Shown: positions 1-7,988, numbered from the stretch's first letter. The stretch: 10,756 nt of DNA from Lachnospiraceae bacterium (GCA_017964745.1 JAGCRJ010000216.1:1-10756), one strand, 5' to 3'. The notes: generated by a model from the sequence alone, not told the origin. Program-made: numbers and translations.

Positions 1-1254
1 ATAATCGATCTTTACTGCGGTAAGGATGTGGCGGTACTTGCGGAAGGACTGTCGGAGAGTTTCCGCAGGATGCGTGATCTTAAATGTAAGCTCGAAGAGG
101 AGTTAAAGGATACGGGAGCTGCGGGAAGGGAATGCGACCTCGCACGCTTCGAGCTCGAAGAGATAGAAGATGCGGCTCTGCAGGAAGGTGAAGACGAAGA
201 GATCGAGAATACTTATCGAAGGATGAGTAATTTCAAGAAGATTGCGGAAGGCGTGAGCAGAGCACATGAACTCATCGGAGGAGATGAAGAAAATGCAGGC
301 AATCTTACTTCGCAGGCTCTGAAGGAACTGTCGTCCGTTTCGGAATATGACGACGAGCTTGCGGGTATTGAGGAAGAGCTCAGGTCCGCCGAATCCATTC
401 TTTCCGATCTTCAGATGGAACTCGGTTCATATCTGTCACAGATGGAGTTCGACGAAGAAAAGTTTGCGCTCACCGAAGAAAGACTTAACCTGATCAATAA
501 GCTCAAGAGCAAATACGGAAGAACGATCTCCGATGTGCTTGCATATGCCGGATCGAGAAAAGAGATCATAGCAAAATACGAAGACTATGATGCTTATATC
601 GAAGGATTAAAGGCGGATCTTAAGAAAGCGGAAGATGAATATCTGAAAGCGGCCGAAAAGGTTTCCGGTATCCGCAGGAAAAATGCACCGCTTCTTGAAA
701 AGGAACTGACCGAAAGGCTTAAGGAACTCAATTTTGAAACTGTCGATCTTGAGGTGAGGCTTGATAAATGCGAACCCACGGCACGCGGGATCGATGAGGC
801 GGATTTCCTAATCTCCGTTAATCCCGGAGAGGAGAGAAAACCCATTGCGGATGTTGCATCGGGCGGAGAACTTTCACGTATGATGCTTGCCGTAAAGACC
901 GTGATGGCAGGTAAGGAAGATACGGGAACACTTATATTCGATGAGATCGATTCGGGAATAAGCGGCATTACCGCATGGAAGGTTGCGGGAAGCCTGGCAC
1001 GTGTATCGGAGCATCACCAGGTTATCTGTATCACGCATCTTCCCCAGATAGCGGCGATGGCGGATCATCATTTTATCATCGTAAAGTCATCGGATGCTTC
1101 GTCGACCACCACGGATGTTGTTCCTGCGGAAGGTGATGCATCCATAGCGGAGATAGCAAGACTTCTGGGTACCGATTCGGTATCGGAAAGCTCCCTTGAA
1201 AATGCGAGGGAACTTAAGGACAAGGCTGCGGAAGTAAAGAAGAACAGACAGTGA
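1..1254 (+). CDS. recN: DNA repair protein RecN, C-terminal 417 residues (5' end outside window)
   Basis: RecN is an SMC-like ATPase that acts early in recombinational repair of double-strand breaks in the cytoplasm. The frame is open from base 1, so the GTG at 28 is an internal Val and not the start. About 150 N-terminal residues of a roughly 560-residue family, including Walker A, lie upstream. Numbering from base 1, residues 1 to about 265 are the charged, helical coiled-coil region. The ATPase C-half follows: ABC signature ASGGELSR at 286-293, Walker B LIFDEIDSGISG at 311-322, and the RecN-typical HLPQIAAMAD from 346. The gene stops with TGA at 1252-1254, with no terminator-like hairpin with a T-run before the next gene 49 bases on. 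In Bacillus-type spore-formers spoIVB commonly follows recN; here a lipoprotein family follows. The identification is near certain from the motifs. Confidence 0.97.
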   Translation: MIDLYCGKDVAVLAEGLSESFRRMRDLKCKLEEELKDTGAAGRECDLARFELEEIEDAALQEGEDEEIENTYRRMSNFKKIAEGVSRAHELIGGDEENAGNLTSQALKELSSVSEYDDELAGIEEELRSAESILSDLQMELGSYLSQMEFDEEKFALTEERLNLINKLKSKYGRTISDVLAYAGSRKEIIAKYEDYDAYIEGLKADLKKAEDEYLKAAEKVSGIRRKNAPLLEKELTERLKELNFETVDLEVRLDKCEPTARGIDEADFLISVNPGEERKPIADVASGGELSRMMLAVKTVMAGKEDTGTLIFDEIDSGISGITAWKVAGSLARVSEHHQVICITHLPQIAAMADHHFIIVKSSDASSTTTDVVPAEGDASIAEIARLLGTDSVSESSLENARELKDKAAEVKKNRQ

Positions 1255-1287
1255 AAACACAGAATTGACGGATCACCGTCTTATGTT

Positions 1288-1293
1288 AGGAGG
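1288..1293 (+). promoter_or_regulatory. Ribosome binding site AGGAGG deciding the start at 1304
   Basis: A perfect AGGAGG sits 10 bases before ATG 1304. The longer frame opening with TTG at 1265 would place this site inside the coding sequence and has no RBS of its own, so 1304 is preferred. Confidence 0.8.
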
Positions 1294-1303
1294 GCAGGGA
1301 AAA

Positions 1304-1834
1304 ATGAGAGTAATGATTATCATCGCAATTATCGCAAGCGTACTGTTTCAGACAGGACACTACGTCCAGACCGCACAGGAAGCCCAGCAGATCATGTCCC
1401 AGGTGGAGGTTCTTCCGGAAGTGGAAGACATCGAAACAGTTGTTGAAACGGTGGTAGAAGAAGATGAAGATGAATACGAAGAATTGATCGGAGACTGGGA
1501 TATCACCATGGCATATATGGACGGTGAATATCAGTATTTCGATGAGGATTCCGGCTTTAATGAAAGACTATGCTTCTACAGCGACAGGACCGTAGAGCTT
1601 TTTGAATTTACCGACGGTCTGCAGACACTCGCTTACAGAATGGATGTTGAATATGACGATACCTATTTCACATTCATTTACGATGATACCGATGTACTTC
1701 CTTCTACCATAGCCTATGAAGAATATATGATAGTCGATGTTTATGATGAAGAGATGACCGTTGCCCTTATGTTTTATGATGAGGACGACTATTATCTTGG
1801 TTCATATACTCTGTTTTTTGAAAAGGTATATTGA
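1304..1834 (+). CDS. Small acidic membrane-anchored or secreted protein, stand-alone C-terminal domain of the neighbouring lipoproteins
   Basis: This 176-residue protein has no recognised named function. Residues 4-16 form a short hydrophobic segment (MIIIAIIASVLFQ) suited to a signal peptide or anchor. Unlike its neighbours it has no lipobox Cys. A Glu/Asp-rich linker (about 40-62) leads to a beta-rich domain that opens with LIGDWDITMAYMDG and ends LGSYTLFFEKVY. The same opening and ending occur in the C-terminal domains of the lipoproteins downstream (for example IGSWGLYM and YPGSTWFFEKLD), so it appears to be that domain alone with its own export signal. The GxW opening recalls lipocalin-like folds, but this is only a resemblance. 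It lies 49 bases after recN and 51 bases before the next gene with no convincing promoter, so co-transcription with recN is likely. That the gene is real is well supported; its role is unknown. Confidence 0.8.
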   Translation: MRVMIIIAIIASVLFQTGHYVQTAQEAQQIMSQVEVLPEVEDIETVVETVVEEDEDEYEELIGDWDITMAYMDGEYQYFDEDSGFNERLCFYSDRTVELFEFTDGLQTLAYRMDVEYDDTYFTFIYDDTDVLPSTIAYEEYMIVDVYDEEMTVALMFYDEDDYYLGSYTLFFEKVY

Positions 1835-1885
1835 TGTTTCGGGGAAATGTTTATCAGAGGCGTTTTCCTGAAGTGGGGGAGAATC

Positions 1886-3205
1886 ATGAGGAAAAAGTAT
1901 CTTGCATTGCTGCTGTCCGTGATCATGTGCTCATCCGTGTTCTTCACGGGATGCGGCAGGACAGCCGATGAACCTGTGATCGAAGAAGATTAAGAAGATG
2001 AAGACGATGATGATGAAGATGAAAGGGATGATGACGATGAAGATGAAAAGAATGTCTATGTAGAATCTATCGATGAGGACACTCTGGCCGAACAGATCAA
2101 GGTCTTTGTCAAGAATAAGAAGCTCTGGACCGCTTCCGATGAAATGACCATAGAATTGGATAATGCCGCATACTGCGTCACCGACCTCGATCATAACGGA
2201 AGAAGCGAGATCATCGTAATGACGGAATCGGCATATTCATCCGTCACGGATATGAGGATCTTTGAGATCACCGAAAAGGGTGATGCTTTTAAGGAAGCTG
2301 ATCTTGATTATTCCGGCATTCAGGATGTCACCTCAAGTCTTCCTCCGGATCTTATCAATTTCCCCGAATCAGTCACATATTTTAACAGAGTTGGGCAGGC
2401 ATCACACTATCTTATAGACAACATTTTTGATAACGGAAACGGCGAGTATGGCGATTGTTTCTGCGATCTTTGTTATGAAGAAGGTGTTGCTGCGGTATAT
2501 ACCTATCTTGCGGTCAAGGTTAACCAGATCCCGGTTCCGAATACAATGGAATTTGATTATGAATATTCTTTTTATTCTCCCGACGGAGAGATAGATGAAG
2601 ATGAGTATTATGATATCTGTAATACTTATCCCGGAGAATACGGAACGAAGGACCAGTACTTCGGCATCTATTACAGAGGAGCATATGACGATCTCAGTGT
2701 GATGAATCTGGATGATTCATTCCTTGTAAGTGTTCTGACAGATTCCTACAGGGTGTTTACGGGAGAAAAAGACTACTCCGGATTTAATGATTCGTATAAT
2801 GATTCATGGGCGCCCGACCAATCATACGGTGCCGACAACAGTGACTACATAGGATTCTGGGGGCTGTATGAGAGCGAGGTTGAGGGAGACGTAACAAATT
2901 ATGAAATCGGATCCGATTATTACAGCACTCTTGAGATCGACTATGATGCTTTCATTACCAAGATCGAATATTATGACGGTAAAGCCTCTTATCTCTGGTC
3001 AACGGTCCTTTATACTGATGATGATCTGAACCCGTATTTTGAAATAACCGACAGTACAATATTACCCGATGGTGTTGTGTGTGAAAGATACACGATCACG
3101 GGTATAAATTCCGATAAGGATATCATGTATGTCAGCCTTGATCTTTACGGCTATGACGGAATCCTTGGCGGAAGTAATCTTACGTATTTAAAAGACTATA
3201 CTTGA
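1886..3205 (+). pseudogene. Lipoprotein paralogue interrupted by one in-frame TAA (codon 36)
   Basis: The ATG at 1886 follows a GGGGGAG ribosome site with 4 bases between. It opens a lipoprotein signal MRKKYLALLLSVIMCSSVFF then TGC, with lipid-modified Cys expected at residue 23. After VIEED the codon at 1991-1993 is TAA, and the same frame then continues without another stop to TGA at 3203-3205. Ignoring the TAA gives 439 residues, matching its two downstream paralogues (438 each). The continuation has the acidic linker, the family motif DLDHNGRSEI at 100-109, TDSYRVFTG at about 285, and the C-terminal GFWGLY domain. The TAA falls in a run of GAA/GAT codons, so a single GAA-to-TAA change explains it. 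The first in-frame restart codon is ATG 2144 (codon 87), which lacks an RBS and would give an unexported protein. The alternatives are stop-codon readthrough or a sequencing error. The intact part shows no other decay, so the lesion is recent. Confidence 0.82.
1976..2047 (+). repeat. Low-complexity GAN-codon tract encoding the acidic linker
   Basis: Almost every codon here is GAA, GAT or GAC, giving a near-unbroken Asp/Glu run that contains the TAA at 1991-1993. Equivalent tracts occur at the same position in the two paralogues (residues about 36-57 of the second, 36-47 of the third) and differ in length. That is what expansion and contraction of a trinucleotide-like run would produce. As a protein it is probably a flexible, strongly negative spacer between the membrane-anchored Cys and the folded part. 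Confidence 0.7.
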
Positions 3206-3210
3206 TCATG

Positions 3211-3215
3211 AGGAG
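3211..3215 (+). promoter_or_regulatory. Ribosome binding site AGGAG deciding the start at 3222
   Basis: AGGAG ends 6 bases before ATG 3222 but directly abuts ATG 3216. The later ATG therefore has normal spacing and gives MKKKYLSILL, aligned with the N-termini of both paralogues and placing the lipobox Cys at residue 23 in all three. Confidence 0.75.
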
Positions 3216-3221
3216 ATGAGG

Positions 3222-4538
3222 ATGAAGAAAAAGTATTTATCCATACTGCTTGCCGGATTGTTATTCTCACTTTCTTTTCTCTCGGGATGCGGTAAGACCG
3301 CAGAGCCCGAAGGGGATACCGTCATCGAAGAAGACGAAGATGATGATGACAAAGACAGGGACGACGATGAAGATGAAGACGAGGATGAAAAGCCTTCGAT
3401 CCCCGAAGTTGTCAAATCGATAGATGATAAGGTGCTCGAATCACAGATAGATGTATTTCTTGACGGAAGAAAAACATGGGTCATTCCTCACGATGAAGCC
3501 GTGCTCTATGAAGGATTGACTTATTCACTGAGCGATCTGAATTATAACGGTCGCGCCGAACTAACGGTCACATACTGGGAAGGTATGGGAACCGTCAGCA
3601 CGGTTTATATCTATGAGATCAATGAAAAGGGAGACGGATTCGACCTTCTTGAATGGGAATTCGAAGGGATCGATAAGGAGCAGAAATCCCTTCCCGATGT
3701 GGGATATTTCAGTGCGGTAAGCGGTTATTACGATAAGGAAAACGGCATATTCCATTATCTGTTTAAGGATTATTATGCTTATTCATTTTCCCACGGCGGA
3801 TGCAGAATGCACGACGTGTCATTTGCAGACGGTAAGGTGATCGACGAGGTATATGCAAAGAGTGAATCCAAGGGTTCCGACAGAGATGAGGTGACCACAT
3901 ATACCGGACCTGACGGTGAAATGAGCGAAGACGCATTCTATACTTTAATGGCCTCATATCCCGGAGATTACACCACAAAGGAATTCTGGCTCGGAAATTT
4001 TGATGGGGATTCCATCTATTCACAGAACAGACATATAGTGGAAGACATGTCCGATGATGAGATAGGGGATATTCTGACGGACTCTTACCTTCTGTTCGCA
4101 GGAAGGATCACATACGATGATTTCTTCGAAAAGTATATTTCCGTTAACAGTTCCGAACAGACCTCTGAAGGACTTTTCATGGATATGATCGGAAGCTGGG
4201 GACTTTATATGACCGATGCCGAAGGCTATGTTGAGTATTATGAGCCCGATGACCAGTACTATATGACTCTTGATGTATCCGAAGACAGGATGATGCATCT
4301 GGAAGAGTATCTGAATACCGATTATGAGTACACGATAGAGGGAGAACTTCTGGATAAGGCAGACGGAATGCTTATAGTACAGTACACGCCGCCCGCATCC
4401 GACGGAATGGCATACGATTTCATGCTGCTTACTTTTACCGGGATCGACGAGGAAGGTCATCTTGTGGTTATGTGCGATTCCTGGAACGGAAACGAGTATT
4501 ATCCCGGAAGCACCTGGTTTTTTGAGAAATTAGACTGA
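3222..4538 (+). CDS. Acidic lipoprotein, second member of the tandem family
   Basis: This 438-residue predicted lipoprotein is exported and anchored on the outer face of the membrane; its biochemical role is unknown. A Lys-rich start and hydrophobic core lead to FLSGC with Cys at 23. Residues 36-57 are almost pure Asp/Glu. A first domain follows with DLNYNGRAEL at 105-114, a Dx[DN]xNGRxE element reminiscent of calcium-loop or FG-GAP-like sequences common in clostridial lipoproteins. Further along are YPGDYTTKEF (about 246) and LTDSYLLFAG at 285-294, shared with the paralogues in recognisable form. The C-terminal domain (about 322-438) opens IGSWGLYM and ends YPGSTWFFEKLD, like the stand-alone protein at 1304-1834. 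The gene starts 16 bases after the interrupted copy and is followed by a hairpin at 4544-4570. It is intact and probably the functional copy nearest to the broken one. Its function should be read as unknown. Confidence 0.88.
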   Translation: MKKKYLSILLAGLLFSLSFLSGCGKTAEPEGDTVIEEDEDDDDKDRDDDEDEDEDEKPSIPEVVKSIDDKVLESQIDVFLDGRKTWVIPHDEAVLYEGLTYSLSDLNYNGRAELTVTYWEGMGTVSTVYIYEINEKGDGFDLLEWEFEGIDKEQKSLPDVGYFSAVSGYYDKENGIFHYLFKDYYAYSFSHGGCRMHDVSFADGKVIDEVYAKSESKGSDRDEVTTYTGPDGEMSEDAFYTLMASYPGDYTTKEFWLGNFDGDSIYSQNRHIVEDMSDDEIGDILTDSYLLFAGRITYDDFFEKYISVNSSEQTSEGLFMDMIGSWGLYMTDAEGYVEYYEPDDQYYMTLDVSEDRMMHLEEYLNTDYEYTIEGELLDKADGMLIVQYTPPASDGMAYDFMLLTFTGIDEEGHLVVMCDSWNGNEYYPGSTWFFEKLD

Positions 4539-4543
4539 ATATT

Positions 4544-4570
4544 CGGGTCAGGGGTAAGACTCCTGACCCG
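4544..4570 (+). terminator. Intergenic hairpin between the second and third lipoprotein genes (attenuator or weak terminator)
   Basis: CGGGTCAGG at 4544-4552 pairs perfectly with CCTGACCCG at 4562-4570, and two more pairs (one a G-T) can close a 5-base loop. The stem lies 5 bases after the stop codon. What follows is GCTGATGTTTTATG, with only a short T-run set some bases away. It could partly terminate, or protect the upstream mRNA 3' end, rather than stop transcription completely. Confidence 0.6.
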
Positions 4571-4594
4571 GCTGATGTTTTATGAGGGAATGCA

Positions 4595-5911
4595 ATGAAA
4601 AGAAAGATCTATCTTGTTCTTATGTCTGTAGTCATGTGTTCTTCCGTACTCTTTTCCGGATGCGGCAAGCAGGAAGAGACGGCGCAGGAGGTTGTCTCGG
4701 AAGAAGATGATGAGGAAGAGGAAGAAGACGATAAGCCGGTCGACACCAAGATACCCGAGATTGTTGAGGAGATAAGAGATAAGGATCTTGAAACTCAGCT
4801 GGATGTTTTTCTCGAAGACCGCGAAAGCTGGCAGATCCCACGCGATGTGGTTGCGCAGTATGACAGCGTCGGATATTATGTTACCGATCTTGATCACAAC
4901 GGACGGATAGAACTCCTTACTGCCTGCTGGTCATCCGAATATGAATATACCGAAAACAGGATCTATGAGATAAATGAAGAGGGAAACGGCTATTATCTGA
5001 TAGAAACCGAAACATCGGGCATGGATACCGATGAGGATATCTCTCCTGATATGGCGACCTGTATATCTCCCTATTCATATTTTGATAAAGGTAAGCAGGC
5101 TTTCCATTATCTGATCGAGGATTATTCCCACAATTATGATGAGACTGTATGGACTACCAGATATACCGATGTGACTCTGCTTGACGGAACACTGTATGTC
5201 GATGTTTATGCGGTTTCCGAAATGAATTACGCATGGGATGACGGCGATCCGGTATGCACCTACAGACTTCCTAAGGAGGAGATCGCAGAGAATGATTTTT
5301 ACGAATACGTGCAGAATTTCCCCGAAGGGAAAGTAAGAAAGCAGTATTATTACGGTGCATACAGGGACAGGAGCGGATATGATGAGATGTGCCGTTCCCT
5401 GGAAGAGATCGGATCCGATGAACTGAAGAATATCTTTACGGATTCATACCATGTTTTTACCGGCAGAATGGATGATGACGAGTTTTATGATACATATAAC
5501 TCAGACGGCAAGCCTGAATTATATGCTAATATGTTCGATGCATCCGTCGGAAACTGGGAGATCACTTCCGTCGAAATCGAAGGAAGCGTAACGGAATACT
5601 ACTGGGGCTTCCCCCAGTTCTATAAGCTTCAGATATCCTCAAACGCTCAGGCAGTCCTTGAAGCATACGATATGACGACTCTCGACTACACTGTTGTATC
5701 GCCCATCGTCGAAAACGAATACGGAAATCTGGTCTTTGAGGACGATATAGTTGCACGTACCGGTTCCACTCTTGACTGGGGGGCGGCAAAGCATGTTTAC
5801 GAGATCGCTTATGTGGATGACGAGAACCTTGAGCTGTACTACGATGTTTACGATCTTTCGGGTGAATGGCTCACGGGCAGCTACTGGGTATTTACCAGGG
5901 TGGAAGAATAA
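4595..5911 (+). CDS. Acidic lipoprotein, third member of the tandem family
   Basis: This 438-residue predicted lipoprotein has the same plan as the two genes before it. The signal MKRKIYLVLMSVVMCSSVLF is followed by SGC with Cys at 23. Its signal resembles that of the interrupted copy closely (both contain VIMCSS or VVMCSS), which suggests these two are close relatives at the N-terminus. An acidic linker spans 36-47. The motif DLDHNGRIEL is at 98-107, FTDSYHVFTG at 281-290, and the C-terminal domain opens GNWEITSVEIEG at 319-330 and ends LTGSYWVFTRVEE. The ATG at 4595 has GAGGG 6 bases upstream. The gene lies 56 bases after its neighbour, across a hairpin, and ends 12 bases before a strong terminator, so it is the last gene of the group. 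Ligand and partner are unknown. The Asp-rich loop may bind a divalent ion, but this is inference. Confidence 0.88.
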   Translation: MKRKIYLVLMSVVMCSSVLFSGCGKQEETAQEVVSEEDDEEEEEDDKPVDTKIPEIVEEIRDKDLETQLDVFLEDRESWQIPRDVVAQYDSVGYYVTDLDHNGRIELLTACWSSEYEYTENRIYEINEEGNGYYLIETETSGMDTDEDISPDMATCISPYSYFDKGKQAFHYLIEDYSHNYDETVWTTRYTDVTLLDGTLYVDVYAVSEMNYAWDDGDPVCTYRLPKEEIAENDFYEYVQNFPEGKVRKQYYYGAYRDRSGYDEMCRSLEEIGSDELKNIFTDSYHVFTGRMDDDEFYDTYNSDGKPELYANMFDASVGNWEITSVEIEGSVTEYYWGFPQFYKLQISSNAQAVLEAYDMTTLDYTVVSPIVENEYGNLVFEDDIVARTGSTLDWGAAKHVYEIAYVDDENLELYYDVYDLSGEWLTGSYWVFTRVEE

Positions 5912-5923
5912 GCCGATAATTCT

Positions 5924-5950
5924 GGACCCGGCTGTAGGCCGGGTCCTTTT
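5924..5950 (+). terminator. Rho-independent terminator closing the recN-lipoprotein group
   Basis: GGACCCGGC at 5924-5932 pairs perfectly with GCCGGGTCC at 5938-5946 around a 5-base loop, followed at once by TTTT. It sits 12 bases after the last lipoprotein stop codon and separates that group from typA. Confidence 0.92.
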
Positions 5951-6004
5951 ATGCGCATTTTACGGTGTTTTCCATGGCCCTATTCCTTCTTTTGACACCG
6001 ATAC

Positions 6005-6033
6005 TTGAAAAATCCCATATATTAAGGTATAGT
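6005..6033 (+). promoter_or_regulatory. Housekeeping-type promoter of typA
   Basis: TTGAAA (6005-6010) and TATAGT (6028-6033) are separated by 17 bases, close to the vegetative sigma consensus. It lies between the upstream terminator and the typA RBS AAGGAG (6048-6053). A TTGACA at 5992-5997 could be an alternative -35 but pairs less well with a -10. Confidence 0.75.
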
Positions 6034-6059
6034 ATTTAGGTTTTGAGAAGGAGAAAGAA

Positions 6060-7892
6060 ATGGTCACCAAGAGAGAAGACATCAGAAACGTAGCAATCAT
6101 CGCACATGTAGACCACGGTAAGACCACCCTGGTCGATGAACTTTTGAAGCAGAGCGGTGTATTCAGGGAGAACCAGGAGGTTGCCGAGCGTGTAATGGAC
6201 TCGGGAGATATCGAGCGTGAGCGCGGTATCACCATCCTTTCCAAGAATACCGCAGTTACTTATAAGAATACCAAGATCAACATCATCGATACCCCGGGAC
6301 ATGCCGATTTCGGCGGCGAGGTAGAGCGTGTGCTCAAGATGGTCAACGGCGTTATCCTTGTCGTTGATGCATTTGAGGGTGCTATGCCCCAGACCAAGTT
6401 CGTGCTCAGAAAGGCACTCGAACTTAAGCTTCCCGTTATTGTTTGCATCAATAAGATCGACCGTCCCGAAGCAAGACCCAGGGAGGTTGTCGATGAAGTG
6501 CTTGAGCTCTTCCTCGAGCTGGATGCCGATGATGCACAGCTTGACTGTCCCTTCGTATATGCATCTGCCAAGAGCGGTATAGCAAGTATGGACCCCGATG
6601 AGCAGGGTACCTCAATGGCACCGCTTTTCGATACCATCCTTGATTATATTCCCGCACCCGAGGGAGACCCTGATGCGGGCACACAGGTTCTTATTTCCAC
6701 CATCGACTACAACGAGTATGTCGGCCGTATCGGTATCGGAAAAGTAGAGAACGGATCGGTCAAGGTTAACCAGGAAGTTGTCATATGCAACCATCACGAT
6801 CCCGATAAGCTCATCAAGACCAAGATAAGCAAGCTCTATGAGTTTGACGGACTTAAGAAGGTTGAGGTTACCGAGGCACGCATAGGTTCCATTGTTGCCA
6901 TATCCGGCATCTCCGATATACATATCGGTGATACTCTCTGCAGCCCCGACAATGTAAGTCCCATTCCTTTCCAGAAGATCTCGGAGCCTACGATCGCGAT
7001 CGATTTCTGCGTAAACGATTCGCCTCTTGCGGGACAGGAAGGAAAGTACGTAACCTCCAGACATATCAGAGACAGGCTTTTCAAGGAACTTAATACCGAT
7101 GTTTCCCTCAGGGTTGAGGAGACCGAAGATACAGACAGGTTCAAGGTATCCGGAAGAGGAGAGCTTCATCTTTCCGTCCTTATAGAGACCATGAGACGTG
7201 AAGGCTATGAGTTTGCCGTATCCAAGGCAGAGGTTCTCTACAAGACTGATGAAAACGGCAAGAAGACAGAGCCGATGGAAGTCGCATACATTGATGTTCC
7301 CAATGACAATACCGGTGCGATCATCGAAAAGCTCGGCGCAAGAAAGGGTGAGCTCCGCAATATGAGCTCCATCAGCGGAGGAACCTATACAAGACTGGAG
7401 TTCTCGATCCCATCAAGAGGACTTATCGGATACAGGGGAGAGTTCCTCACCGATACCAAGGGTAACGGCGTCATCAATACCGAGTTCGACGGATATGCAC
7501 CTTATAAAGGAGATATCGCGTACAGAAAGCTCGGATCGCTCATAGCGTTCGAAGCGGGCGAAGCGGTCACCTACGGACTCTTCAACGCACAGGAAAGAGG
7601 AAGTCTTTTCATCGGACCCGGTGAGAAGGTTTATGCGGGAATGGTCGTCGGCGAGACCGGTAAGTCGGAAGACATCGAGGTCAATGTCTGCAAGAAGAAG
7701 CAGATGACCAATACAAGATCGTCATCGGCGGACGAAGCGCTGCGTCTTACACCTCCCAAGATCCTTTCGCTTGAGCAGGCACTCGACTTTATCGAGACGG
7801 ACGAGCTTCTCGAGGTCACACCCAAGACACTTCGTATCCGTAAGAAGATCCTTGATTCACGTATGCGTAAGAGAGCAAGCTTCAATAACTGA
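6060..7892 (+). CDS. typA: Translational GTPase TypA/BipA
   Basis: TypA is a ribosome-associated GTPase of the EF-G/LepA group, linked in other bacteria to 50S subunit assembly and to growth under stress or cold. The 610-residue length fits the family (about 607 in E. coli). The G domain motifs are all intact: G1 AHVDHGKT at 15-22, the switch I Thr at 58 in RERGITI, G3 DTPGH at 77-81, G4 NKID at 131-134 and G5 SAK at 169-171. A beta-barrel domain II covers roughly 205-290. EF-G III- and V-like domains follow, the latter with SRGLIGYRGEF from 452, and a family-specific C-terminal domain reaches to 610 with its Lys/Arg-rich end. The start is fixed by AAGGAG 6 bases upstream. It has its own promoter and terminator and so appears monocistronic. 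The codon choice is strongly biased, as expected for a well-expressed housekeeping gene. The call is near certain. Confidence 0.98.
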   Translation: MVTKREDIRNVAIIAHVDHGKTTLVDELLKQSGVFRENQEVAERVMDSGDIERERGITILSKNTAVTYKNTKINIIDTPGHADFGGEVERVLKMVNGVILVVDAFEGAMPQTKFVLRKALELKLPVIVCINKIDRPEARPREVVDEVLELFLELDADDAQLDCPFVYASAKSGIASMDPDEQGTSMAPLFDTILDYIPAPEGDPDAGTQVLISTIDYNEYVGRIGIGKVENGSVKVNQEVVICNHHDPDKLIKTKISKLYEFDGLKKVEVTEARIGSIVAISGISDIHIGDTLCSPDNVSPIPFQKISEPTIAIDFCVNDSPLAGQEGKYVTSRHIRDRLFKELNTDVSLRVEETEDTDRFKVSGRGELHLSVLIETMRREGYEFAVSKAEVLYKTDENGKKTEPMEVAYIDVPNDNTGAIIEKLGARKGELRNMSSISGGTYTRLEFSIPSRGLIGYRGEFLTDTKGNGVINTEFDGYAPYKGDIAYRKLGSLIAFEAGEAVTYGLFNAQERGSLFIGPGEKVYAGMVVGETGKSEDIEVNVCKKKQMTNTRSSSADEALRLTPPKILSLEQALDFIETDELLEVTPKTLRIRKKILDSRMRKRASFNN

Positions 7893-7916
7893 CCTTCGTA
7901 TTCAATAGATTGACTC

Positions 7917-7944
7917 AACCCCCGGACTTGTGTCCGGGGGTTTT
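7917..7944 (+). terminator. Rho-independent terminator of typA
   Basis: CCCCCGGAC at 7919-7927 pairs perfectly with GTCCGGGGG at 7932-7940 around TTGT. AA before and TTTT after (7941-7944) extend the stem and form the U-tract. It lies 24 bases after the typA stop. Confidence 0.95.
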
Positions 7945-7988
7945 AATATAGATATAATCTCAAAACAACTAAATCTAATTAAATTTTA

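Noticed and set aside
1265..1287. TTGACG as a -35 box, and the GACGG/CCGTC hairpin at 1267-1280, between recN and the next gene
   Set aside because: No -10 element lies at 16-18 bases; the closest TATGTT is only 11 bases away. The hairpin has 5 pairs and no T-run, too weak for a terminator.
1265..1303. TTG start giving a 13-residue N-terminal extension of the short protein
   Set aside because: It has no RBS, and the AGGAGG for ATG 1304 lies inside it. The extension is hydrophilic and would bury the export signal.
1840..1872. GGAAA/TTTCC stem upstream of the interrupted lipoprotein
   Set aside because: It has only five A/T-rich pairs with a loop of about 16 bases, so it is not a credible structured element.
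2144..3205. Stand-alone 353-residue gene starting at ATG 2144
   Set aside because: It is in the same frame as the lipoprotein start at 1886, has no RBS, and lacks the export signal that the family needs. It is better read as the 3' part of the interrupted gene.
4020..4460. 146-codon reverse-strand frame inside the second lipoprotein gene
   Set aside because: It lies wholly inside a well-supported gene, has no family signal, and is explained by the biased codons of the + strand.
6612..7169. 185-codon reverse-strand frame inside typA
   Set aside because: It is antisense to a highly conserved housekeeping gene and is a by-product of typA codon use.
7953..7958. TATAAT just after the typA terminator as a -10 box
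   Set aside because: The -35 position falls in the terminator stem (GTGTCC), unlike a -35 consensus; the promoter at 7989-8016 is better.
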